Notes under the pieces: model-generated
Told to the model about the DNA's origin: nothing
Seen by the model: the letters and a program-made list of their open reading frames with translations, nothing else
Database searches by the model: none
Part shown: positions 1 to 9,152 of the stretch, piece by piece
Numbering within the stretch: position 1 is the first letter of the stretch
How the letters are laid out: each line of letters begins with the position of its first letter
Origin: Echinostoma caproni
Lineage: Eukaryota > Platyhelminthes > Trematoda > Plagiorchiida > Echinostomatidae
DNA: 10,354 nucleotides
Assembly: GCA_900618425.1 (NCBI GenBank)
Contig: UZAN01044730.1
Location: 3,014 to 13,367 of the forward strand
Direction of reading: 5' to 3'
Translations under genes and position numbers: made by a program

Positions 1-2014
1 TGAAAGTTCAATTTTATTCTTCAGTGCTTATATGTAAGAACCTAAATTTTGCTGAGCCTCATTTTTCCGGAAGGTAACCTGGGCACCTTCACATCTCATG
101 TGGTAACAGTTTCATTAAATGAAACATGTACAACATTTTTTCTTTTGAAAAATGTGGAAAACAAAAGAAAAACCTGTGATGCAATTCAAAATCCTTCTGT
201 AATTTTCATACGGTGCTTCAAATGGGCTTTCCAGTTTGAAAATGCACAATAATAATAATGATACTGTTGAACCTCGCTTTGAGTTCACATGAAGCTCAGC
301 AAACTCGTCATTGATCCCAAAATGATGTTTCCCTTTTTTATTTCAAATGAATTTTGTTTTCGCAAACTAAATTCATCGAGTACGTTTCAAATGTCATTTA
401 ATGGTTCTATCAAAATTTAAATTAACGCTTCTAGTACTACCCAAATTTGTTTTGACTGCTACCGTCAGCAACGGCACCGACAATGTTAGGTTCTCTAATC
501 CTCTGCCCCTGTTGCCCACTTGTTTCATTTAATCCACCCAAAAAGGGACAATTGGGTTTCGAAAGCGAAATTCCCTGGGGTTGAGTTAAGGTCAATTTGT
601 TTATTTTAACCACGCAATTTGCTTTCAGTGATTGTTGCGAGGCTGTCAGAAAATAGGAGATAAACTAACGCAGTCGGACAGTGTAAAAGTCTTTTTTTAT
701 TGGGGTATATAAACGGGATATTGACGAATCTAGAACTATGTAATGGTGGATACGATGATTTTTGAAGATCTGAAATGAATATGCATGCACCAATGTTTTC
801 CGTTTATTAGCCAGATATCGAATCACACTTATATTATATCGATTGAATATGCCATGATTTGATGACCGTGAACTGTATAGCTTTAAGACGTGAAGTCATT
901 AATCTGAATCATCTGAATCTGCAAATTTGTACTATAGTTGTCCAACAAACATCAAACCGAAGCAGAAGTTAATACACAACTCGTCCGATTCAATTTCGAA
1001 TGTTGTTCTCCAAATGTATTTTATGACGTTTTCCACTAATACACCTGTCACAGCAACAGTAAATTGTGGAAAAGTATGGTGAAAGCTATCTCTTTATTTA
1101 AGAAAGAATTACGTTCAAATCCAAGGGGTTTAGCCTGAAAGAATATTACCAGACTACAAATGGGAAAATAGCGTGACCGTTGTGGGGTTCTAACTCATGA
1201 ACGTCTATAGTCCAAGACTGCCATCGCCCACTGAACAAACTCAAAGTATATTGAAATGCACTTCGGATAAGAAAGACTTATCAAAGGTTCTCATGAATAC
1301 CCGTTTGCTATGGTCTTTCTCGCCGTGTTTTGATCCACTTACATTAGTGCATAGTGAATGAGTGATTTACTTATCGATCTAGACAAAATTTGAAATGCAA
1401 CATGTATTGTGGGGATAGTGCAATATATGTCACATTGTAATAAATTTCCTCAGATATGGGGTACTAAGAATAGTGCAATCGACGAACGTATTCCAATGCA
1501 GTTCCCTGGCCATGCTTATATTCGTGCTCTGTAAGCATTCCTTGCAATCAGGGTATATATTTCAAGCCAAACTGGCGTATACGTGGACGAACCTGCGCTA
1601 ACAGCGAAATTTGAACAGGTTTGACTCTGACAAAGACACACTACAATAGCTCGACGTGTCTTGAAACTGCGGATGACGCATTATAACCACTAATCGGACA
1701 GCTCAAGTCGTCTTGAACAAAGATACAAATATACTCGTCGTTTAGGGACCAATAGTAGCTTATGGGTTATGATAAGATAAATTTATGAAAATAATGTGCA
1801 ATGATGGTTTACTCGGATAAACCGGTATTTGTGGCAAAGTGATTTGACCGTAAATTTCGAGAGGTTGTATTTAATATCATATTAACTAGACCGTTGATGA
1901 GCTGCACTGAGTGCTCACTGAAAGGTTAAGGATTCTCGAGGCTTTCTCTTGCTCTCCATGGTTCATGCTTTGACTTTGGGAGTAAACAGTATTGTTCCTG
2001 GCCACAGAACAATC
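1..2014. other. AT-rich non-coding stretch, no gene recognised
   Basis: I see no gene here. The longest open frames are about 60-67 codons, the one at 49-252 opens from a TTG rather than an ATG, and none resembles a known protein. Small visible structures are a perfect 8-bp palindrome (109-125, listed separately), four AAT units at 248-259, and a TATA-like octamer (tatataaa, 706-713) with no sensible open frame downstream. No tRNA, rRNA or spliced-leader-like sequence was recognised. The stretch may be intergenic or intronic, and the sequence does not decide between them. Confidence 0.6.
109..125. repeat. 8-bp inverted repeat around a single base
   Basis: The arms gtttcatt (109-116) and aatgaaac (118-125) are perfect reverse complements around one central A. 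A stem this tight cannot form a normal RNA hairpin loop without opening its inner pairs. It is more likely a palindromic protein-binding site or chance in AT-rich DNA. No neighbouring gene gives it a role. Confidence 0.6.
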
Positions 2015-2044
2015 AGAGAGTAAGAGAGAGTAAGCGAAAGTAAA
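2015..2044. repeat. purine-rich 10-bp tandem repeat, about three units
   Basis: Two identical units of agagagtaag (2015-2024 and 2025-2034) are followed by a related third unit, cgaaagtaaa (2035-2044). Apart from one T per unit and a single C, the strand is all purine. It looks like a short minisatellite or slippage product. The minus-strand open frame across it appears to be accidental. Confidence 0.7.
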
Positions 2045-2249
2045 CTTTTTATCTGTCAAACGATGCACCTAAAACGCAGCTGAGCAATAACACAGCATGG
2101 TCACTGCGTGCTAATTGGGCTGACGTGGAATTAACTTCGATCCCCCGTTTAATAACTCCGGGTATAACACAGTCGGTAATGGAATGGCTCCTGGTTAATT
2201 TATTTTCATGGTTTTCAAATGGTTTCCAATAAACTGTGCGAACTGCTGC

Positions 2250-2279
2250 CCAAACGATTGTACTTTGGGAATCGTTTGG
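2250..2279. repeat. perfect 10-bp stem-loop
   Basis: ccaaacgatt (2250-2259) and aatcgtttgg (2270-2279) are exact reverse complements separated by the ten bases gtactttggg. As RNA this gives a ten-pair stem with a ten-base loop. The pairing stops at once on the outside (C at 2249, A at 2280). There is no U-run after it and no gene next to it, so a terminator role is not supported. It may belong to the repeat-like segment that follows at about 2325-2410, or be a remnant of a small inverted-repeat element. Confidence 0.6.
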
Positions 2280-2324
2280 ACGATATGGTTAGAGATTCCA
2301 ACCCGTCACCACCAACTAGATTTA

Positions 2325-2410
2325 GTGGTAGGCAGCTACGCTCAGTACAGCTTATAGTCTTGTGAGGTATTATGTAGTTCGACACCTCAGGTCCCGGGGT
2401 TCAGGTTGTC
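2325..2410 (+). repeat. possible degenerate tRNA-derived SINE segment
   Basis: gctcagtac at 2340-2348 resembles the core of a tRNA A box. ggttcaggttg at 2398-2408 matches about 8 of 11 positions of the usual B box (GGTTCRANYCC). The two starts are 58 bases apart, within the range of tRNA-derived internal promoters. The segment is locally GC-richer than its surroundings, including the run ggtcccggggttc. No cloverleaf with paired acceptor arms was found, so this is not a functional tRNA gene. A tRNA-headed SINE remnant is one reading and coincidence is the other. Confidence 0.2.
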
Positions 2411-2415
2411 GATTT

Positions 2416-3707
2416 CTGAAGGTACAGTAGGTTTTCGTGACAATGGGATTTATTCCATCTGTTAATCATTACACACGAGCCAAATATAGATAATGGAAGT
2501 CACATTTAACGATGCAGATGAACTTCAATGACAGAATACGATATGGTTTGCAACAGCTTTTCATAGACTGATTTTATGCAAGGGAGAGAAAGGACACTTC
2601 ACCGACAGTCCTCATTTTCACCGTGCTGAGACCACATTAGTCTTATCAGTCAGTCCAAATTGTGGTCTGTTGCTAAAACAGAGCACAACACAGCACACCG
2701 CCAACCCTCGTAGAGTGACTGCTTCTAAGCGGAAGGATAGGCTACATTTGGAGTATTTGAAGCCGTTAGTGAATTTGACATATCCTTGAGAGTTGCCGTT
2801 GCGTCGGCCAGTTACGTGATAGAGTACCACTACTTGGGGTATACAGGCCTATGGTATCGTTTTCGGTAGAACTTTACTCACACACGCTCATTCGATGATC
2901 GATCAAAACGGATGAAAAGTTTACTTTAATCACAAGTAATTATCAAGTTTGAAGAACCTGCTTGTCCGTTTCCTCTCATCCATGCTCTTAACCTTTCCAT
3001 ACGCACACGACTTCTGCACGTCTGTCACTCTCTTTCTCACTCTGGTTCGCTCATTACTCGCTGTCTCACTCACCCACTCTTTTTCCTTAAGAAACGGTTG
3101 TCTGCGGAGACAGTGTAGTTCGATGAGCTTCGTGAGCTGAGGTCCTATCCCCGTTATAGGCGGAATTTTATGGCTCACTTTGGAAATAAAAATTGACATC
3201 TCTCGTTGTTGTGTGGACACCTTCCTATTACACGGGAAAAACGCAAGTAATTAACCCGATACTTAACTCTGACCAATTCACCATTGGCATACTTACCTGG
3301 ACGGGTCAAAAAATGCAACATAACGAATTTTATACCATGATTATCACCCAAAATGATGACACGTTGAGTACATTGAAGGAGTGAACACATTTGAGCAGCA
3401 TTCACGTTGAAACCGATGAGTAATCATCGCTACTAACAGGCACACACTTAACAATTATCCGTCAATCGCACACGTAACAGACGGGCGCGCAATGCGTGCT
3501 ATAGTGGACGGCTTGTTTGAATTTTCTCGTTCCGAAATTCGTCTCCTTCTCTGTATCTATGAGTTGACATTTTTTGCAATGAAGCCATTTATTTTTGTCG
3601 TTTTTGTTCTATCGGACTGTCAGTTTCTTTGCTGTTCTACCGGTTGTACCAGTTTTTTATGTGAACGATTGATAGGAATTCTCTTCGTTCTTTCAATTGT
3701 GCTGTAA
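2416..3707. other. non-coding stretch with a pyrimidine-rich patch and a hydrophobic open frame
   Basis: No gene was recognised. The plus strand is strongly C/T-biased over about 2965-3095: 58 of the 80 bases at 3001-3080 are pyrimidines, with repeated ctcact words. Short open frames lie on both strands of 2930-3405 and overlap each other; the two plus-strand ones open from TTG and none looks protein-like. An ATG-started frame at 3492-3707 encodes 71 residues, very rich in Phe, Leu, Val and Cys, with two hydrophobic runs (about residues 27-50 and 59-71). T-rich DNA gives such frames by chance, and there is no homology or gene context to support translation. Confidence 0.5.
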
Positions 3708-6225
3708 TTCAATCCTAGGGAAAACCACCCTTGGATGAGTCGTATTCAATGCAGCCCTCATAAGTCAGTGTACGCCGTCGGACGTAATTCCTCCATACCT
3801 TTTACGAAGTCAAAGGGAAATAAAATTTCCGTTAAACTGTTCTGGTGCTTACGAAAGACAGGAAAACTGGAATAAGAAATTGGTTGAACGCACAAGTCAT
3901 TTTTTACCGCCTAGATAATAAGATTGTTCAGTTTCTCTGTCATCACAAGCAATGGTGTTATCAAAGTTCCGGATTTAACCAGCGGCTGTTGGTACAGTTT
4001 ACGGAGATCATGAGAGAGTGAGATGTTTTTACTCCAACTGGCTGGAAGAGGCCACACAAACGCCATGCCCTGAATGCGCATGAAAATCGATGCACAAAAT
4101 TACGAATAGGAGAGATTTCCAAAACAAGTAACAAGCAAACGGGGTAAGTTGAAGTTGTTAGCTTATTCCAATGAAATGAGGTACCATCCATTAGAAAACA
4201 TGGTGAAGTAGTTTCCCATACTGACTGACAACATTATGAGCATAGTTTCGAAGTTGCCAACTTTCTGTCAGTGTCAGTGATACGGAAGGTGGCCAAATCG
4301 TCGAACTGATCGTGTGAAGTGATGTGATCAAGAATAGTACGAATAGACCAACGTGTTTTGGAAATAAACTTCTAACATCAGGGCTGAACAGCGGTGAATG
4401 CTACACATATTTATGTATTTGTTGATGTTTTTTAAACGAATAAAACGATAGAACTGTGAAAAAATAACACGTTAAACAACATATCGTCTTACATTGACAA
4501 TTCCTACTTCTCAAAATTAAAAATATTTGTCTAGCCGTTTTACCAAAATACTTAACAATAGTCTTTTCATAAATGTAGGGATAAGAAAAAATGTCACGTT
4601 ACCCATTTGAAACATTTATATTGATCCTGCGTTTTACCGCAAACGATTTGACATCTCTAGTTCGTATAACGATCAAGTCAGGTCAACATAATGCTTTGCT
4701 TTTTATGAAGTTTTGTGTATCTCATCTCACTCAGTCTCTTTTCTCGCATTTGTGGTATGAGTGTGTTGCATCATGGAAGGTCAGCAACAAAAAAAGTATG
4801 CATTTTGTGACTCCATGAGCTAGAAAAACATCGATCCCTTTTCGCCCATTTAGATATTATCGCACCTGCAAATGGTCTTGTTTGTTATAAGTGATACACT
4901 CAGAATAGTGAGGATAACAGAGTGGTCATGAAAGCTCAAAACCCTGGGTAGTTTCCACCATACATTACTCAGTTGTAATCTAGTGTATGCGTCCCCTAAG
5001 CTGATTTCCAAATCGAACTCATTGGGATAAATAGTTGAAGAACAACAGGCCTATGGCTTTTTTGACAGTGAATTGGGTTCGTTTATGTTCTCCTTTTATT
5101 CGTATTATCTAAACCGATGAGTTGTTCATTGTAAAACTTGGTTGATCATTGTTGATAATGATGTTGATGAAACATTTGTTTACTGGAACTTTCAAGTTGT
5201 GTTTCAAATTGGAACTCATGTGATTAAACTTGATCAAACCTCATGTGATCTTTTTCAATCGGACCACTTCTAAAGAAGAGTCAATGCTATTCCGGCCTAA
5301 CTGATTTTCCGAATCAATCCGTTTTTGTGTGGTATAAATATGTTCACCATGTATGAATTTAGTGGGTCGATCCGTTTTCTGTCTGCTATTGGTTCATGCC
5401 CAAGGTCACGGTGGTTTTCATCGGCAGTGTAAGGTTGAGGTTAGGTTTAGCGAGGTGACTGAACGAATCACTTTTGCAGAACAATTAACTCATCCTCGCT
5501 CGTCAGCTCACTCAAAAACACTTTTGTTTGTTTATGAACGAATCAGTTTATTCCAACTAGACGGGGTTCGGGGTCTAGTCAGAGACTTGTGACCGCAGAA
5601 GTACCATTCACTTTGTGGGGTTCGCAGTAGAATGTGATTGGTTGGGTTGACTTAAAGTGACAACGGATTCACTTGAAGTTATAGCGGCCTCATTTGAAGT
5701 TGATTAGTATAGTTTATTCCTTCAATCGCTATTTCATGTGATCAATTTTTTTGGATTGGCTCTGTTTGCCGTCAATTGGTGAAACCTTTATTCATTTGAC
5801 TGGAGGCTTGTACATTTCCTCTCATTTAGAGCTTATATTCATTACCATAATGCTTGTTGACCACAGAGGGCTTCAATAGCATAATATCCATATTAACGCT
5901 CACATAAAACGAATTTGCAGGTACATCTGCATGAATAACCGATGCATACTATTTTGCCCCTGATAGCAATACTGGTGATCAAATCATAATATAATTCTTG
6001 TTAACATTGGTTATTGCAAGTAAATTGTTTGGACACGGATTGAACCAACGAAGAGAAGTAGTCCACAAAGACTGTTGTAGATTGTTGTATAATGCACTGC
6101 AAATGACCAAAATCCCACAATGGTTCTCATGAACTTTTTGTGTGTGATCTTATTCAGACATGTTCGATTAGTTGGCGTACCGCAATTTAATCACGCTCCA
6201 CTGATAACTTATCCAATCTCCAGTT
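3708..6225. other. AT-rich non-coding stretch, no gene recognised
   Basis: Nothing here matches a protein or RNA family I know. An ATG-started frame at 4591-4818 (75 codons) has no recognisable features. The frame at 5353-5592 (79 codons) begins with a signal-peptide-like segment and lies 12 bases after a TATA-like octamer (tataaata, 5333-5340), too close for a normal promoter. The decamer tcatgtgatc occurs at 5241-5250 and 5734-5743, and its first nine bases also at 5216-5224. I take this as non-coding DNA, with the 5353 frame as the only one worth a translated search. Confidence 0.5.
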
Positions 6226-6247
6226 TGGTAGATCACTGGTAGTTCAC
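6226..6247. repeat. 11-bp tandem duplication at the edge of the GC-rich repeat
   Basis: tggtagatcac (6226-6236) is followed directly by tggtagttcac (6237-6247), differing at one base. It sits where base composition changes from AT-rich flank to the GC-rich element. In the element's apparent (minus) orientation it lies at the 3' end, just past the stop of the longer open frame. RTE-type LINEs and the SINEs they mobilise often end in short tandem units, so it may be the element's tail. It could also be an unrelated local duplication. Confidence 0.6.
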
Positions 6248-6540
6248 CTAGGGGAGTTGGCCAAAAACCCTGATTCCAAACCAACCAAGAGGAGGAGTAC
6301 AATCCCTACCCAAACCTTTTCGGTTGTGGCAGTGGTCACCGGCTCGATTGGGCATTGAGGTGTATTGGGCACCTTGGACGTTTGACCCCGTCCAAAGGGC
6401 GAATGATCCGATGAACTGGACACCGGCTCCCAATGGACTGCGGTTTTCACACACCGCCCCGCTGCCTTGCGGGTCAAGCTTTGGCTAGCCAAATGCTTCG
6501 GTTGTGGATTCCTCAAGAAACGTCACCTGCCTTGGCTTGG
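6237..6540 (-). repeat. GC-rich interspersed repeat with open frames, possibly a trematode retroelement fragment
   Basis: This block stands out from its AT-rich surroundings: 165 of the 300 bases at 6241-6540 are G or C. On the minus strand two frames are open together. One covers 6516-6244 (90 codons, TTG-started, better read as an open stretch than a gene). It includes the words PNTPQCPIEP and TTATTEKVWVG, then a Leu-rich run ending near GLESGF. The other covers 6454-6248 (68 codons) and includes QYTSMPNRAGDHCHNRKG and PPLGWFGIRVFGQLP. Similar peptides feel familiar as recurrent hypothetical proteins in fluke genomes, which would fit a high-copy repeat, but that is recall and unverified. 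No reverse transcriptase, integrase or transposase motif is visible, and no tRNA-like boxes were found. It could be an untranslated or 5' part of a LINE, a SINE, or an exapted piece. The strand is inferred from the open frames only. Confidence 0.5.
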
Positions 6541-7221
6541 TTAACCTGACAGTACTCAGTTCACAAACCAATTATGGAACGTTTTTTTCTTTTTTATAAT
6601 AATTTTTTTACCATGATTTCCCTGGCACACAGTCAGTCATCAGACAATTGTGAAATATATATATCCAATCATGCGAAAAATGGCTAAAGAACTTTCATTC
6701 ACAATATTTTGCTTCAACCAGACGTTCACGACTAAATGATGGTAGTGTACCACGTTTAGCTAATCCGTAGAGCACGGAAAACAAACCTTTTAAGTTAGTT
6801 TCCTTAATTTATTAGTTGTTGCTTACTTGCTTCAAAGAATTAAGTTAACTTCGGCCTAAGAATATCGATCATTTATGCCTTCGGTGGTGGAGCTGACAAC
6901 TGCCTCCAGAAATGTGTTGTCTTTGTCTTTTTCTCGGATGAAATACGAATTAACTGCTGAGTAGAGCAATGTTTTATTGCATTAAAACTGGGCTACCTGG
7001 GCAGTTGTGACACCGTTGCGTTAGGTGAAGCGTTCACTCTTCCGTGTCTACACGAATGTAAAATCTACAGTCCAAACTCTTTCTCACGTGCTCTGGCGGA
7101 AACAAAATAATTTCAAAACAAATGCACGCAGCAACCCAACTTCCTTTCAAATTTATAACCACTGATACACAATGGAAAACCGGTCGACGAATAGTTGAGA
7201 GTCTAGGAGAAAACAGTCGGT

Positions 7222-7242
7222 AACTGGCTGACTCAGTCAGTT
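7222..7242. repeat. near-perfect palindrome containing TGACTCA
   Basis: aactggctga (7222-7231) and tcagtcagtt (7233-7242) pair as inverted repeats around a central C, with one G-T mismatch. The centre contains tgactca (7229-7235), the consensus core of bZIP AP-1-type sites. The 7-mer alone is expected about once or twice per 10 kb on both strands, so the palindromic context is the only thing adding weight. No promoter or gene is visible nearby. Confidence 0.35.
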
Positions 7243-7523
7243 TTCATAGATTCAAGTTTTGATCAAGCTGGTGCTAAATGCCCTTTAATGAGTGATCATA
7301 TTGCAGTTGCGTATCGATGACTATGGGTGAATTACATCAAATAATCTCCCACTGTAATATGGTTAACTCTTTTGTATCACGTGACCTCGAGTGCCATTAT
7401 ACAATTTTTAGTAGTTTGAAAGTCGGAGCTCAGAGTTTGAAACATAATCGATATAGAGCAACGTGGAAGTTCATTATTTCTAATAAATGACTAATGTTTT
7501 ATGAGAGTGCTTATCCTGGTCAA

Positions 7524-7541
7524 TACAAGTATTACAAGTAT
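7524..7541. repeat. 9-bp perfect tandem duplication
   Basis: tacaagtat occurs twice with no gap, at 7524-7532 and 7533-7541. A duplication this short is consistent with polymerase slippage or with the scar of an excised element. Nothing beside it discriminates between the two. Confidence 0.7.
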
Positions 7542-7572
7542 CATATCTTTTTCATGCGACGTAAAGCAACTA

Positions 7573-7587
7573 TATCAATCATTGATA
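7573..7587. repeat. 7-bp palindrome around a single base
   Basis: tatcaat (7573-7579) and attgata (7581-7587) are exact reverse complements around one C. It lies in AT-rich DNA with no gene nearby, so chance is a fair explanation. Confidence 0.5.
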
Positions 7588-8923
7588 ATTTTTATCCTGA
7601 ATACATTATGAAGTTACAAAACGCTCACAAAAAATCTCTCATCGTGAAACAAAATTAAAATCAATTTCAGGAAACGTGAAAATCGACCCTCAAAAATTTG
7701 ATCTGGTTATTGCAACACTGAAAATGCTTAATCATTAGCATATGCTTTTCCAGTGTGAGACATAAAACAGTTTTGGCAAAATAGTGTAGTCAAGAGTTAA
7801 CTTTTTCGAGAAAGAAGTAGCTCCAAATTATCCATTCCTAATCTCTGCAAGTACTTAAATGTTAACATAACAAAATATATGATGAAACCAAGGGAATTTA
7901 TCATCAAGACACGAAGGCGGAGGAAGATACTAATCACATCGAAGCAAAAAATGATTTAATTTGGTTTTACCCGATAAAATTGAAAAACAACAACTATTGA
8001 GGATAGTCTGGGTGGATCAACTAAACTTACCCATGCTACCACTCAAAAAAGATGTCTGAATTTGAATTGCAGCTACATTCCGCTAATGTATGGTAGTATG
8101 GGAAACCGAGTTCTGATTTTGTCAATTTTTCAATTGCGTCAACCCTTCATTTAGCGTTGTGTTCATTTTACTGATGGTTGACGAGCAATACAGCAGGAAG
8201 TGAAAAATATTCCATTGACTTTATTTTCCAAATAAATTAATTTCAGTGGGCAAAACCTTTAACATGTTCCCCACCTAATGCGCTGGAAAGGAATCACGGA
8301 CCCAGTGCTTTGTTCTTGCCCTCTCATATGTGCTATTCTGTATAATGCTCTTTTTTGCAGCGATAAAGTAGATTTCCGATGAATCAAAATGCTTTCGCCA
8401 AACGCCAGCTTTTTCAAGAGATGAAGTCAATGTCACACTTAGCACAAGATTTATCACAGACCTTTTTCTGAACCTCAATATGTATCTTTTTACAGTTATA
8501 CAGTTCCTGGATAGGTATATTACAGCGCTGAACCTGTTAAACTACCGCCGAAACACTTGATCCTAATGTAATTGAAAAGTTTTATCCTGTATTAGAGACA
8601 TAGAGAAGTTAGTTATCTCGACATTGGTCGTCAGTGGTCACGATGTGGCATGTTGTGTGGGAAAATGACAAATGCGTTTCGAATGTCACCTTGTTGGACT
8701 CCATGCCAAAATGACTGGCCCCAGTACTCGAAAATGAAGGAGGGTACACGGGGTATTGGCAAAACATAAGTAGAATAACTGTCATTCATATGATTGATTC
8801 TTAAATATTTGATAATGATATTTTCCTACTAAGGTTTCGTTACTATACAACTGAGGCACTATCAAACGTCGTTGGAATTGACAAATAGTTCTTAGTGAAT
8901 GCGGGATAATGCCCTCCATGTTC

Positions 8924-8947
8924 AGGCTTTAATCGGGGCTTTAATCG
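8924..8947. repeat. 12-bp tandem duplication
   Basis: aggctttaatcg (8924-8935) is followed directly by gggctttaatcg (8936-8947), matching at 11 of 12 positions. It is a local duplication in non-coding DNA about 200 bases upstream of the retrotransposon relic, with no visible role. Confidence 0.65.
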
Positions 8948-9152
8948 CTTGGTGTTGGGAGGATGAGTTTTGACGAAAGCCAGATTCAGAATGCAAGTTG
9001 GCTGTTGCAATAAAGCTTATCTAACGCAAAGTTGTATAAGTTCGATCTTCCGGATTAGGGAGACATTATTTAAATTTTCTGGTTATTGAACTCACTTTCT
9101 ATCTTATGTAATCTCCCCAACGCTTGGTCACCAATCTGCATTCAGGCACGCC

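Larger units (their letters stand above)
6541..9150. other. AT-rich non-coding stretch, no gene recognised
   Basis: No frame here looks protein-coding. The longest, 67 codons on the minus strand at 8275-8478, matches nothing I know. A good-looking 3' splice acceptor (pyrimidine run ending in tttgcag at 8354-8360) is followed by early stops in all three frames, so it does not open an exon. Small structures are listed separately: a near-palindrome with an AP-1-type core (7222-7242), a 9-bp tandem duplication (7524-7541), a 7-bp palindrome (7573-7587) and a 12-bp tandem duplication (8924-8947). I found no trace of the central reverse transcriptase domain upstream of the relic that starts near 9153, so that copy appears 5'-truncated. 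Confidence 0.55.

Noticed and set aside
706..713. TATA-like octamer tatataaa
   Set aside because: It is common by chance in AT-rich DNA, and no open frame or initiator context follows.
1890..1926. tgatgag followed by a small hairpin and gaaa, another hammerhead-like order
   Set aside because: The C of the invariant CUGAUGA is replaced by T and extra bases separate the hairpin from GAAA, so the core is not formed.
2930..3405. Overlapping short open frames on both strands
   Set aside because: They are 63-96 codons long, the plus-strand ones open from TTG, they overlap each other in opposite directions, and they show no domain or composition typical of a protein.
2846..5055. acaggcctatgg occurring near both 2844 and 5046
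   Set aside because: A few shared 12-mers are expected by chance in 10 kb and the flanking bases do not align.
6612..6650. Hammerhead-ribozyme-like core on the minus strand: CTGATGA and GAAA 16 bases apart
   Set aside because: Hammerheads are known in schistosome SINEs, so I tried to fold it. The stem II segment gives only one or two pairs before an A-G clash, stem III needs a long A-rich loop and has a mismatch, and stem I does not pair at its base. It is not a credible ribozyme.
8349..8360. Strong 3' splice acceptor-like sequence (ctcttttttgcag)
   Set aside because: All three frames after the AG reach stops quickly and no matching donor or coding segment is visible, so no exon is supported.
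8451..8458. tatcacag, the 5' end shared by miR-2 family microRNAs
   Set aside because: The match ends after eight bases and the flanks do not fold into an obvious precursor, so it is consistent with chance.
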